Origin: Hyphococcus sp.
GTDB lineage: Bacteria > Pseudomonadota > Alphaproteobacteria > Caulobacterales > Parvularculaceae
Direction of reading: 5' to 3'
DNA: 64,000 bases
NCBI GenBank assembly: GCA_021776335.1
Contig: JAJFGB010000011.1
Location: 124,001 to 188,000 of the forward strand
The position numbers were made by a program, and so were the translations under genes. Positions 38,087 to 47,823 of this stretch are shown one piece after another (the first letter of the stretch is position 1; every line of letters begins with the position of its first letter). The notes below the pieces were generated by a model that ran no database searches, was not told the origin of the DNA, and saw nothing but the letters and a program-made list of their open reading frames with translations.

Positions 38087-39151
38087 TCAACAGCGGCCCT
38101 TGCGGCGATCGCGCCTTGAACATTTATCGCCGGCATTATTTTCGATGAAGTTATTGGTGATTTTCGGCTCAAGACCTTCACGCACGAAAATCGACAAGCC
38201 GTCATTGCCGACAATGTCATTATCCTCAATGACGCCATTGACGCCAAACGGAATGGCGACACCGTCGCCCGCATTTTGGGCGATCTCGTTATAACGCACG
38301 AGAGACAGCTTGGCGTATTTATCGAGGATGACGCCGGAGCCCTTATTGTTGCGGATCTTGTTACCGATCAGTTTCGCAGCGCCATAGCCCGATGATTTCA
38401 CTCCGGTATCGAGATTGTCAAAAATCTCGTTGCCTGCAATCACCACGTCGGCGCGGCTGCCAGATGTGATATCGACACCGACTTTGTTCTGAAGGATTTT
38501 GTTGTCGATAATAAAGCTCTGGGACAGGGAATGGGCCTGGTCTACAAAAACACCCTCAGACCCGGCGCTGATACGGTTTTTTTCAAGCATCACCGTGCCG
38601 CCGGAAATCTTGACCGCCGGCCGGGTGCCGGAACCAAGAACGTCGCTTTCCTTCAGGGTGAAAACCCCCTGTCGAACATCGACACAGGCGTCGGCGCTGG
38701 AATTGATTTTCGACGCAAACTGAACATTGGCGACCACCGCATGGGCGGTGGGTTCGTCCGGTGAGAACTGAATACAAGCGGTATTCATCGGCGCGCTGAT
38801 TTCAACGCCCGACCCGGGACCGCGGTCACCCTGAATGAACACCGATTTTTCAAGCGTGATCGATTCATTATAGACGCCGTGCATCACATAGACGACGCCG
38901 CCCTCGGCGACATCGTGGATCGCTTTGGAAATCGTCTTGTATGGGCCGCGGCCATTAACGTCGACAATGATCTGAAGCGGACCCTTCTTGCCGGCCTGAC
39001 CCGGGCCGTTACCGCCTGATGGCGCGTTGGCGCCGGGCTCCCGGATTGGAAACCCACCGAGCGATTGCGCATTGGCGGTGCTCGCGATGATCAACCCGCC
39101 GGCTAAAGCTGCGGCGATCGGGGCTAAATGTTTTATGGTCAAGCGTTTCAT
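38087..39151 (-). CDS. Secreted right-handed parallel beta-helix repeat protein
   Basis: Repeated NKI/GN-type coils (ISGGTVMLEKNRISAG, DNKILQNKVGVDI, GNEIFDNLDTGVKSSG, GNKIRNNKGSGVIL); signal peptide; start trimmed to MKRLTIKHLAP. Confidence 0.85.
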   Translation of the reverse strand: MKRLTIKHLAPIAAALAGGLIIASTANAQSLGGFPIREPGANAPSGGNGPGQAGKKGPLQIIVDVNGRGPYKTISKAIHDVAEGGVVYVMHGVYNESITLEKSVFIQGDRGPGSGVEISAPMNTACIQFSPDEPTAHAVVANVQFASKINSSADACVDVRQGVFTLKESDVLGSGTRPAVKISGGTVMLEKNRISAGSEGVFVDQAHSLSQSFIIDNKILQNKVGVDITSGSRADVVIAGNEIFDNLDTGVKSSGYGAAKLIGNKIRNNKGSGVILDKYAKLSLVRYNEIAQNAGDGVAIPFGVNGVIEDNDIVGNDGLSIFVREGLEPKITNNFIENNAGDKCSRRDRRKGRC

Positions 39152-39161
39152 GTTGAACCCC

Positions 39162-40454
39162 TTACTGATTGTCGCGCGTATATTCGAAGCTGAGCCGGCG
39201 AAGTGCATCATTGGCTGGCGAATAGCCAAGCGCTGACGCCTGGGCCAGATGCAGCGCAGATTTGCGTTCGTCCGGCGAGACTTCATTGAGCCCCGTGGTG
39301 CCGTCGCGATAGACAACGCCAAGCGCATAATGAGCGATTGCAAGATCCTGATCGGCTGCTTTTTCGAGCCAGTTGACCGCTTGCTTGCCGTCCTGCTCAA
39401 CGCCGATGCCGCGGACATGCATGATACCAAAGACATATTGCGACATTGGATGGTCGGCCTTGGAGGCGTCCTTAAAGAGGTCAACAATCTGCCGGGGCGT
39501 GAGAACGCCGGTGACGACGGCTTGTTTATCCTCTTCACTCATGGATGTGCTTCTTGCGACCGTTGAATATTGAAAGCGGCGGATCGCAGCGCGCGTCGAC
39601 AGCCCGAGTTTGTTATCGACGACACCGGCGCGGAAGCCGAGTGCATTGAGCGCCCGCTGAACCAGCTCAACGTCAATGTCGGAAACGGCTTTCAGGGCTT
39701 CGGCGAGTTTGATTTCTTCAAGCTCGCGCTTCAGTCGCTCAAGCTCTTCCTGTTGGCGCGTCTTGCCTGTGTGTTCGACGGGTAAAGGCGGCTGCCATTT
39801 TTCAGCATTTGCGAGCGCGGTCTTGATTTCCTTCGAACTCATCAAGGGCTCAAGGAATTCGAATGCTGCGCTTGCCTCACCAACACCGCGTTCTTTCGCG
39901 AGCGTGTACATTTGCAACGCCTTGGTGTTGCTTTTGTCAACGCCGGCGCCTTTTTGGTACATTTCACCGAGGCGGTAGATGTCATAGGCGCTGCCGGACT
40001 CAAATGTCTGTGCAATGAGTTTTTCAGCTTTACCGACATCGCCGGAGCTCATGCGGAAACGAATTTCAGTCAGGCGTCGTTCGCCGAGAATCTGCGCATT
40101 GACCTCTTCTGCGGTCGGCAGCTGGTACGCGCTAAAGTCGTGATAGGCGGCAAGCGTGTACCACAGCAGCGCCTGTACGTTATTAACCGGAATTTCTTCT
40201 ATGGGCGTCGGCGCCGATCCCGAGGTTTCCAGCGTCATGCCCGAATAAACGTCGCCCAGAATTTTCTTTGAGCGAACATCGCCGGCGACCGCGAAGCGCC
40301 GCCAAAGATCAAGCGCCTGCTGATACTGGCCGTTTACATAAGCCTGAAGCCCGGCCTCATAGGTTGCGTGGGCCGGCGTTGCGGCGGCAAGGGCGAGAGC
40401 GGACGCAGCCGCAATCCCGCCAAGCGCAAGGCGCGCTCTACGTACAAATTTCAT
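39162..40454 (-). CDS. SEL1-like repeat protein with putative peptidoglycan-binding segment
   Basis: Sel1-like YRLGEMYQKGAGVDKSNTKALQMYTLAKERG, YVFGIMHVRGIGVEQDGKQAVNWLEKAADQ; VQRALNALGFRAGVVDNKLGLSTRAAIRRFQ. Confidence 0.88.
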   Translation of the reverse strand: MKFVRRARLALGGIAAASALALAAATPAHATYEAGLQAYVNGQYQQALDLWRRFAVAGDVRSKKILGDVYSGMTLETSGSAPTPIEEIPVNNVQALLWYTLAAYHDFSAYQLPTAEEVNAQILGERRLTEIRFRMSSGDVGKAEKLIAQTFESGSAYDIYRLGEMYQKGAGVDKSNTKALQMYTLAKERGVGEASAAFEFLEPLMSSKEIKTALANAEKWQPPLPVEHTGKTRQQEELERLKRELEEIKLAEALKAVSDIDVELVQRALNALGFRAGVVDNKLGLSTRAAIRRFQYSTVARSTSMSEEDKQAVVTGVLTPRQIVDLFKDASKADHPMSQYVFGIMHVRGIGVEQDGKQAVNWLEKAADQDLAIAHYALGVVYRDGTTGLNEVSPDERKSALHLAQASALGYSPANDALRRLSFEYTRDNQ

Positions 40455-40693
40455 GTGATGTCTCTTCATAACCCCAGCTTCCCCTCACCCAGACAACTCC
40501 CCGACCAGACAATTACCGCCTGACCGCTTGCCAGGCCGCTCCCCCGGATGGCTCCCGAAGGACGGCTTGCGCTAACCGCATTTAAGCACGCCTTGGCGCG
40601 CTTCTCCATATTAACCTTTACACTTTGTGAAATCAAAATAGGGCGGTCATATGACGGTCGGATTTGACCACATGCGCTCTCAGGGCGCTGTTT

Positions 40694-40945
40694 TCAAACA
40701 GGATTTGCGCCCTGCGTGACCTGAAAGACGCAGGCCCCCCCGTCATCTGGCAGCCGAAGGGTCTCGTGACCGGCTCTCCCGCAGAAATGCGGGATATCAA
40801 CGGCGGCGATCGGATCGTCAGCAATGACGGTTATCTTGGCGCCGGATGGAAGCGACCTCAGGACCGCCTCAAGACGGATCACAGGAACTGGACAGCGGTA
40901 GCCGCGAAGGTCAAGCCGGCTCGGTGAGGAAGAGGTCGCATTCAT
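40694..40945 (-). CDS. TusA family sulfurtransferase-like protein
   Basis: LDLRGYRCPVPVIRLEAVLRSLPSGAKITVIADDPIAAVDIPHFC. Confidence 0.88.
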   Translation of the reverse strand: MNATSSSPSRLDLRGYRCPVPVIRLEAVLRSLPSGAKITVIADDPIAAVDIPHFCGRAGHETLRLPDDGGACVFQVTQGANPV

Positions 40946-40992
40946 GGGGGCGAAGTTTAGCACGGTTGGGGCGGGACGGTGACCAGGAAAAA

Positions 40993-41017
40993 GGCCCCGC
41001 AAATAATTGCGGGGCCT
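40993..41017 (-). terminator. Rho-independent terminator of the TonB-dependent receptor gene
   Basis: ggccccgcaaataattgcggggcc flanked by aaaaa on the plus strand. Confidence 0.8.
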
Positions 41018-41041
41018 GAAGGTGGATTTTGAACACCGGTG

Positions 41042-43414
41042 TTAGTTGGTGGCAAGTTTCAATTCGATGCCGACAATGCGCCCTTTGGAAAGTGGCGAGA
41101 ACGTGCCGCCGCCGAGCGAGCCTGGCAATTGGGTGTCGCCGCCAAATTGCACTTCGTGCAACAGGTTTTTTCCGTAGAGAGAAATTGTAGCGCGATCATT
41201 GAAAGTCGTCAGCGCAACGCTGGCATCGATCGAGTCGATCTCATTGAGGAAACCGAGATTGTTATCCGTGTAGAACGAACGGTCGCGATGATAATAGCGG
41301 AACCGCGTGTCCACCGTTCCGACAGAGCCAAAATCCATGGAGTGCACAAAACCGACGCCATAGGTCCACGGCGCAAGCCGTGGAATTCCAAGATTAAGAT
41401 CCGCTGCGTCTACGACGCCCGGGCTAACCGCAGGGGCGCCAATATCAAACAGCAATGAATCATATTGCCCGTCGGTATAGCCGAGTGATCCCTGGAACAG
41501 GAGATTGTCGGTCAATGCGATCTGCGATTCAATTTCGAAACCCCAAATCGTTGCGTCCGCCGTATTGGTGATGACCTGAACGACCCCTGCGATTGGGTCG
41601 GATAAGTTCAGCTCTCGCTGCATGTTATCGACGTCACTTAAGAAGAGCGCGAAATTGATCGTGGCCACGCCTTCTGCCGGTTGCGCCTTGAAGCCGAACT
41701 CCCACGAATTGACCGATTCCTCATCAAAGGGGCCGGGAAGAAATGCCGGATCGAATGCAGGGTTGGGAACGATTGCCGGCGGCGGTGCAGGGTTGGGTAC
41801 AAATGGAAGTGACGCCGCAGATGTGTTGCGGAAATTAAAGCCGCCCGAGCGGACACCCTGCGTAAAGTGCGCATAGAGATTAAGGTCGTCACGCGCCGCG
41901 TATTCAAAGCCAACCTTGCCGGTAAAGTTTTCCCAGACATCGCCATCGACGAAGTCCTCTGAGCAGGATCCGGGAACGCGAACATCACATGGTGAGGTGT
42001 TCGCGACGAGCGTGGAGATGACGACGTCTTTTTCTTCATGGGTCCAGCGCCCGCCAAGGATCAGCGTAAGCTTGTCGTTAAGATCGATGTCAGCCTGGCC
42101 AAAGAAAGCGTAGGTTGTTTGGTCTTGAACGCCGCCGCCATTAAAGAACCGGAAGCCACCCAGAATGTTGCGGACTTCGTTATATTCGAGGTCCTGGGTA
42201 AAATAGTAGCCGCCCAGAGTCAGATCGACAGTGTCGAAAAATCGCCCGGCGTATCGAAGCTCGTTAGAAATCTGGCTCTGATTAGTGGTTGATCCTGAGT
42301 GAAACAAAAACAGCGGGGTGGCGTCAATGTCGCCATTGGTGGCGCCGTCGAGCTGACGCCAGCCGAAAATATTGGTGATCGTGCCGTCGCCAAATGGAAC
42401 ATTCCAGTTGACTTCAGCGGTCACCGAGTCGTTTGTCGTATCGTAAAAGCCGACCTCATCAATCGAGAAGTCAAAGCTGTCCCGTGGCGCCGAGAAAAAT
42501 GGGTTTGTGACGCCGGCGCCATTTGTGTGATTTTGGGCGGCTGGTCCGTCGCCATTGCTTTCGAAATGCTGGTAACGAACCAGGAGTTCAAAATTATCCG
42601 TAGGCGTGAAGCTTAGTGACGGACGGACCATCCAGGTTTCTGCTTCGCCGAAATCCGCAAAGGCGTCCGGCCCCGAGGTTGAGACGAGCGGCGCCAACGC
42701 GCCAAACACTGCAGGGGCAATCGCATTTGGAACCGGGCCGCCCTGATACCGGCGGAAATAGCCTTCATCTTTGTTGTAATAGACAGATATCCGGGCTTTC
42801 AGAATGTCTTCAATAATCGGGCCGCCAACGGCGCCCATCGCATAGTAATTAAGCCCCGTGCTTCTGAGGCCGCTTTCGAGCGCGCCCTTGAAGGTTGCTT
42901 CGAATTCGTCGCCAGGCCTTTTCGAATTGAGAAGAACGGCGCCGCCGGTGACGTTGCGGCCAAACAGAATGCCCTGCGGGCCCCGCAGGACTTCGACGCT
43001 CTCAAGGTCAAAAATATCGAGAACGACGCCGCCATTAATGCCGAGATAAACACCGTCAACAAAAACACCCACGGTTGGGTCAATTGACGGTATCGATGAG
43101 TTGATGCCGATGCCGCGAATGGAAAAATTTGCGACGCCGCGGCTTGTGCCGATATCGTCGAAGGAGACATTCGGGATCGCATAGCTCAGGCTTTGGAGGT
43201 CGCGGACTTTCAGCGCGTCAAGCTGATCTGCGCCATAGGCCGTTACCGCGAGCGGCACGTCCTGCACGTTTTCTGCGTTGGCTTTCTTGGTTGCCGTAAC
43301 GACGATCGTGTCACGAAGCACGTCAACAGCGGATTGCGCATAAGCGGCGCCCGGAAGCGCAAGGCTGGCGGCAAGTGCAATAGCTGATGTTCTGGCGGTA
43401 AGGCCGCGTTTCAT
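41042..43414 (-). CDS. TonB-dependent receptor
   Basis: Signal MKRGLTARTSAIALAASLALPGAAYAQ; plug DTIVVTATKKANAENVQDVPLAVTAYGADQLDALKVRDLQSLSYAIPNV; C-terminal barrel strands. Confidence 0.95.
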   Translation of the reverse strand: MKRGLTARTSAIALAASLALPGAAYAQSAVDVLRDTIVVTATKKANAENVQDVPLAVTAYGADQLDALKVRDLQSLSYAIPNVSFDDIGTSRGVANFSIRGIGINSSIPSIDPTVGVFVDGVYLGINGGVVLDIFDLESVEVLRGPQGILFGRNVTGGAVLLNSKRPGDEFEATFKGALESGLRSTGLNYYAMGAVGGPIIEDILKARISVYYNKDEGYFRRYQGGPVPNAIAPAVFGALAPLVSTSGPDAFADFGEAETWMVRPSLSFTPTDNFELLVRYQHFESNGDGPAAQNHTNGAGVTNPFFSAPRDSFDFSIDEVGFYDTTNDSVTAEVNWNVPFGDGTITNIFGWRQLDGATNGDIDATPLFLFHSGSTTNQSQISNELRYAGRFFDTVDLTLGGYYFTQDLEYNEVRNILGGFRFFNGGGVQDQTTYAFFGQADIDLNDKLTLILGGRWTHEEKDVVISTLVANTSPCDVRVPGSCSEDFVDGDVWENFTGKVGFEYAARDDLNLYAHFTQGVRSGGFNFRNTSAASLPFVPNPAPPPAIVPNPAFDPAFLPGPFDEESVNSWEFGFKAQPAEGVATINFALFLSDVDNMQRELNLSDPIAGVVQVITNTADATIWGFEIESQIALTDNLLFQGSLGYTDGQYDSLLFDIGAPAVSPGVVDAADLNLGIPRLAPWTYGVGFVHSMDFGSVGTVDTRFRYYHRDRSFYTDNNLGFLNEIDSIDASVALTTFNDRATISLYGKNLLHEVQFGGDTQLPGSLGGGTFSPLSKGRIVGIELKLATN

Positions 43415-43640
43415 AAGTCTCTCCCTGTATTCGCCACACCAGCTTATTCCGGTGTCGGCGCCCTGATATTTGTTTGTTGCATTCATGATGAACGACAATA
43501 ACGGCCGCGCCAATTGCCGGCGCCCCATTAAAGTCTCGCTTTATCGACTTCGGCGGATTTCATGCTGCTATTGGATTTGTGGTGTTGCTGAAACTCAACA
43601 GATGAAACCTAAGTCGATGACTAGTATCGCTAAATAAAAA

Positions 43641-43663
43641 GGGCGCTTTGCAGGAAAGCGCCC
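43641..43663 (-). terminator. Rho-independent terminator of the slipin gene
   Basis: gggcgctttgcaggaaagcgccc followed on the minus strand by TTTTTATTT. Confidence 0.8.
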
Positions 43664-43692
43664 TTTCTGCGACCAGTAGTTGTAAATTTCTA

Positions 43693-44454
43693 TCAGTGGT
43701 TGTCGCCGCGCACTGCCTTGGCGATGTCGTTCATGGAGAACGGAAAGACGATGGTGTTGGTGCGGTCGCCGGCGATTTCCTGAAGTGAGTTCAGATAGCG
43801 CAACTCCATGGCGCCTTTCGAGGTTGCGAGAATAGTCGCGGCCTCTGCGAGTTTCGCTGCGGCCTGTTCTTCGCCCTCGGCGATGATGATCTTTGAGCGA
43901 CGTTCGCGTTCGGCCTCCGCCTGTCTGGCAATCGCCCGGATCATCGATGGATCGACGTCCACATGCTTGATCTCGACATTCGAGACCTTGATGCCCCAGG
44001 CTTCGGTTTGAACATCAAGTATCGCCTGGATGTCTTTGTTGAGCTTGTCGCGTTCTTGCAGCATTTCGTCGAGATCATGCTTGCCGAGTACAGACCGGAG
44101 CGTGGTCTGCGCCAATTGGCTTGTGGCCGCCATATAGTTTTCGACTTGAACAACCGCGCGCACGGCGTCGACGACGCGGTAATAAATAACTGCATTGACC
44201 TTCACCGAGACATTGTCCTGCGAGATCACGTCCTGGGTCGGCACATCATGGACGAGCGTACGCATGTCGATTTTGCGCATCACCTGGATGCCGGGGATCA
44301 GGAGAATAAGGCCGGGACCTGAGGCCTTGCCGCCAACGCGGCCGAGCGTGAAGATGACCCCTTTTTCGTACTCCTTGAGGATCTTGATGACATTGGTCGC
44401 TATAAAAAGTACGGCGAATACTAAAAACCCCAATATGCCCAAACCACCTGGCAT
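43693..44454 (-). CDS. SPFH/band 7 (stomatin/slipin) family protein
   Basis: NVIKILKEYEKGVIFTLGRVGGKASGPGLILLIPGIQVMRKIDMRTLVHDVPTQDVISQDNVSVKVNAVIYYRV. Confidence 0.95.
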   Translation of the reverse strand: MPGGLGILGFLVFAVLFIATNVIKILKEYEKGVIFTLGRVGGKASGPGLILLIPGIQVMRKIDMRTLVHDVPTQDVISQDNVSVKVNAVIYYRVVDAVRAVVQVENYMAATSQLAQTTLRSVLGKHDLDEMLQERDKLNKDIQAILDVQTEAWGIKVSNVEIKHVDVDPSMIRAIARQAEAERERRSKIIIAEGEEQAAAKLAEAATILATSKGAMELRYLNSLQEIAGDRTNTIVFPFSMNDIAKAVRGDNH

Positions 44455-44491
44455 TGCGTTCTCCTTTGTTGCGACGCCGCTCGCGCGGCGC

Positions 44492-44815
44492 TCAGATTGT
44501 CGATTGTGACTGTGTTTTTGTCACTTTCAATATTAAGCCATCGATTTGCGCGACAATGACCTTGTCGCCAGGCGCCAGCTCCTCATCGGCGAAAGCGCGC
44601 CACAATTCGCCGTCAACATGAACATAGCCTTCCTTGCCGGACCATTCGGAAACAACAACGCGGGCATTTTTCATCTGGTCGCCGACACGGTAAGGCGATT
44701 TCACTCTCCATTGCGAGACGCCCCAAAAGAGCGTGACGGCAACAGCCGCAATCGTTCCTCCGGCGAACACCACGAAGCCCGCGACTAAAGGCGACATGCC
44801 AAGGATTTGATCCAT
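44492..44815 (-). CDS. NfeD-like C-terminal OB-fold membrane protein
   Basis: TM segment then VSEWSGKEGYVHVDGELWRAFADEELAPGDKVIVAQIDGLILKV; start trimmed to MDQILG. Confidence 0.85.
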   Translation of the reverse strand: MDQILGMSPLVAGFVVFAGGTIAAVAVTLFWGVSQWRVKSPYRVGDQMKNARVVVSEWSGKEGYVHVDGELWRAFADEELAPGDKVIVAQIDGLILKVTKTQSQSTI

Positions 44816-44823
44816 CCGTTCCC

Positions 44824-46296
44824 TTAGGCTTCCTTTGGGGTCAGATTGCCGAGAAGGCTGCTTGCTTTGGCCTGTTTGACCACCAGCACAAGGCCGTCGA
44901 TCTCGATAACGCGGATCTTGTCGCCGCGGCTGAGCGGCTTGTCGGCGCGAGCGCGCCAGCGCTCGCCCTCGACAATAACCCAGCCTTCCTTGCCGTCCCA
45001 TTCATCAACGACGCCCACGCGCCGCCGGATCGCGTCGCCGCCGATCATCGGCCCATGACTGCGCGAGCCTACGATAGCGACCAGCACCATCCCCAATAGA
45101 GCGCCGGCAATGGTCAACATGGTTCCGATCACTGAGGCTGAGACGCGGAACCCTTCGGGGAACACCACAAATAATCCGAACCCGAACAATATGAGTCCCG
45201 ATAGCCCAATCAACCCGAAAGTCGGCGTGTAAGCTTCAAGGGTCATGAAGATGACACCGACACCCATCAAGGCAAGGCCAAGCCAGTTAAACGGCAGAAC
45301 CTGGAAGGAATAAAACCCAAGCACGAGACAAACCAGCCCGAGGGCGCCGGGAAAGATAGAACCTGGGTTCCACATCTCGATGATGATGCCGGTGGTCGCC
45401 AGAGACATCAGGATCACTGCAACATTCGGGTTAGCAATAAAGCCAAGAATTTTTTCAACCAGCGTTGGTTCAATGCGCTCAAGCCTTAAATTCTCCGTGT
45501 CGAGCGTTTTTTCGCCCGAATTGACCGTCACCGTGCGTCCGTTGATCTGTTGCAACAAATCGTCGATATCGGTCGCGATGAGATCAATAACCCCAAGCTC
45601 CAGCGCTTCATTGGCGGTTACGGAAACTGCATCCCTGACAGCGCTTTCGCCCCAATCAGCATTGCGCCCGCGCTCTTCTGCAAGGGCTCTGATATAGGCG
45701 ACGGAATCGTTGATGACTTTTGCGCGCAGTGCGTCGGGGGTTGTAAGCGGCTCTGATGTCGGCGCGGCAGGGCTGGCGTTTTCGCCTTCCTCCGCCTCAT
45801 CTTCAGCCTCGGTCTCCGCCGGCGCCGCCGGACCGTCTTCGCTTGGGGCGCCGCCGATCTCAACTGGGGTTGCCGCACCGGTGTTGGTCGCTGGCGACAT
45901 GGCTGAAATATGAGCTGAGTACATAATGTAAAGTCCGGCGCTCGCGGAACGTGCGCCTTGGGGCGAAACATAAGTCGCGACCGGCGTATCAGAGGCGAGG
46001 ATCGCCTTGATGATTGTTTTCATGGAATCCATGAGCCCGCCCGGCGTGTCGATTTCAATGATGACGAGCTCTTTGCCAGCCTCAGAGGCGGCCTGTATTT
46101 CCCGGGCAAGATATTGCGCCGAAGGTGGCGTGACCGCGCCATTCAGGGTGAGAATGACGCCTTCTTTGCCGCCCGTATTTTCAATATTTTGTGCGAAAGC
46201 GGAGATGCCAAACAGCATGGCGCCAAGAATGAAGAGCCAGACAAAAAAGCCGGTGCGGTCCCGCGCGGTGTGTGTCACGGCATCCGTTGAGTTCAT
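44824..46296 (-). CDS. NfeD family membrane serine protease (ClpP-class N-terminus)
   Basis: ELVIIEIDTPGGLMDSMKTIIKAILASDTPVATYVSPQGARSASAGLYIMYSAHISAMSPATNTGAA; C-terminal NfeD OB-fold. Confidence 0.93.
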   Translation of the reverse strand: MNSTDAVTHTARDRTGFFVWLFILGAMLFGISAFAQNIENTGGKEGVILTLNGAVTPPSAQYLAREIQAASEAGKELVIIEIDTPGGLMDSMKTIIKAILASDTPVATYVSPQGARSASAGLYIMYSAHISAMSPATNTGAATPVEIGGAPSEDGPAAPAETEAEDEAEEGENASPAAPTSEPLTTPDALRAKVINDSVAYIRALAEERGRNADWGESAVRDAVSVTANEALELGVIDLIATDIDDLLQQINGRTVTVNSGEKTLDTENLRLERIEPTLVEKILGFIANPNVAVILMSLATTGIIIEMWNPGSIFPGALGLVCLVLGFYSFQVLPFNWLGLALMGVGVIFMTLEAYTPTFGLIGLSGLILFGFGLFVVFPEGFRVSASVIGTMLTIAGALLGMVLVAIVGSRSHGPMIGGDAIRRRVGVVDEWDGKEGWVIVEGERWRARADKPLSRGDKIRVIEIDGLVLVVKQAKASSLLGNLTPKEA

Positions 46297-46327
46297 GGCG
46301 TGGCCCCTTTGATCAGCACATTCATGG

Positions 46328-46380
46328 AGCGTGATCAGGAAAAGTGCAAAGCGGTTTTCCTGTTCGATCACGCGGCAAAC
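46328..46380. repeat. Dispersed palindromic (REP-like) unit, copy C
   Basis: agcgtgatcaggaaaagtgcaaagcggttttcctgttcgatcacgcggcaaac. Confidence 0.55.
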
Positions 46381-46385
46381 AAAAA

Positions 46386-46427
46386 CTAGTGCAGGATATG
46401 ACCCTGACTAAAACGATCCTGCACTAG
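46386..46427. repeat. Perfect 12-bp inverted repeat with 18-nt loop
   Basis: ctagtgcaggat...atcctgcactag; downstream of ilvA on the minus strand. Confidence 0.8.
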
Positions 46428-46470
46428 AAAATAGGCGCTTACAGCAGGGATTCAATGCAATTTTCCGTGC

Positions 46471-47736
46471 TTAATAAGCAGCGATTTCAACCTCGTACCC
46501 TTCCTCACGAAGATTTTGGAGTATTCGGTTGAGATGATCCTGGCCCTGGGTGTCGATCGTGACATCCATACAGGTCATTTTTGCGGGCAGATCGGAATAG
46601 GTGCGGTGGTGCCCGACATCGATCACATTGCCTTCTTGATTGGCGATGATCGTTGCGACTCTGACAAGCTGTCCGGGCATATCGAGGAGTTGGACGCGGA
46701 GCCGCGCCAGCCTGCCGGCGCGCGCCAGGTCGCGCATCAGGATCATCGACAACAGTCGCGCATCAATATTGCCGCCGCAAATGACAAGCCCGACGGTTTT
46801 GCCCTTAAACCGCCCAGGATCGGCGAGAATGGCGGCAAGCCCTGCGGCCCCAGCGCCCTCAGCAAGCAGTTTTTGTTCGTTCATCAGCATACTGAGTGCG
46901 CGCTCGAGAATGCGCTCATCGACCAGCACAATATCATCCACGTGCTTGCGGACAATGTCGCGGGTCAGTCGCCCGGCCTCTTTGACAGCGATGCCTTCGG
47001 CCAGCGTGTTGCCGCCTGTAACGCGCTCGCCATTATCAAGGGCGTTTACCATGGACGGAAAAAGCGCTGCTTGCACGCCGATCATTTGTGTGTCCGGGCT
47101 CTTGTTCTTTACTGCAAGCGCCATCCCGGAAATCAATCCGCCACCGCCGATCGGAACAATCATCACGTCAAATCGTGGCCCGTCATCAAGCATTTCCAGA
47201 GCGAGCGTTCCCTGTCCGGCGATGATATCCGGATCGTCAAAGGGGCGAACAAAGACCAGGTCTCGCTCGCGCTGCAATGCATCAGCAGTGTCTTTTGCCT
47301 CGTCAAAATCATGTCCCGAAAGCACGATCTCTGCGCCAAGTTCCTTGGTCTGTCGCACTTTTACATCAGGCGTTGTAAACGGCATGACGATTGTCGCCGG
47401 GACGTTGAGCGCGCGCGCGTGATAGGCGACCCCCTGCGCATGATTGCCGGCAGACGCGGCGATAACGCCACGCATGCGATCCTCATCGCTCATGAGAAGA
47501 AGTTTGTTCAAGGCGCCGCGTTCCTTGAACGCCCCTGTATATTGCAGGTTTTCGAGCTTCAGCCAGATGTCGGCGCCGGTTAGCGCGGACAGTTTTTCCG
47601 CTCGGACAAGCGGTGTGCGCATCACGCGCCCTTTGATGCGCGCGCCAGCGGCATTGACGTCTGCAGCTGTCGGGGCAACGGTTGGCAAGGGCCCGTCTTT
47701 CATGGCGTTATCGTCTTTCATGGCGGTATCTGACAT
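46471..47736 (-). CDS. ilvA: Threonine ammonia-lyase
   Basis: WLKLENLQYTGAFKERGALNKL, AASAGNHAQGVAYHA, IGGGGLISGMALAVK; C-terminal ACT-like region. Confidence 0.94.
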   Translation of the reverse strand: MSDTAMKDDNAMKDGPLPTVAPTAADVNAAGARIKGRVMRTPLVRAEKLSALTGADIWLKLENLQYTGAFKERGALNKLLLMSDEDRMRGVIAASAGNHAQGVAYHARALNVPATIVMPFTTPDVKVRQTKELGAEIVLSGHDFDEAKDTADALQRERDLVFVRPFDDPDIIAGQGTLALEMLDDGPRFDVMIVPIGGGGLISGMALAVKNKSPDTQMIGVQAALFPSMVNALDNGERVTGGNTLAEGIAVKEAGRLTRDIVRKHVDDIVLVDERILERALSMLMNEQKLLAEGAGAAGLAAILADPGRFKGKTVGLVICGGNIDARLLSMILMRDLARAGRLARLRVQLLDMPGQLVRVATIIANQEGNVIDVGHHRTYSDLPAKMTCMDVTIDTQGQDHLNRILQNLREEGYEVEIAAY

Positions 47737-47823
47737 CTGACGTTATGGAAGTCGGCGGTTGAGGCTTCGCAAGTGCAGCAAAGCGCCGGACATTGGCGCC
47801 ATTTCGTAAAAAGGTCCACAAAG

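Noticed and set aside
43693-46296. Slipin + two NfeD genes as a novel system
   Set aside because: SPFH/NfeD pairing is a well-known conserved arrangement.
46516-47583. 355-aa plus-strand ORF (and 260-aa 46640..47422)
   Set aside because: Antisense to the clearly recognisable ilvA; a shadow ORF typical of GC-rich coding DNA.
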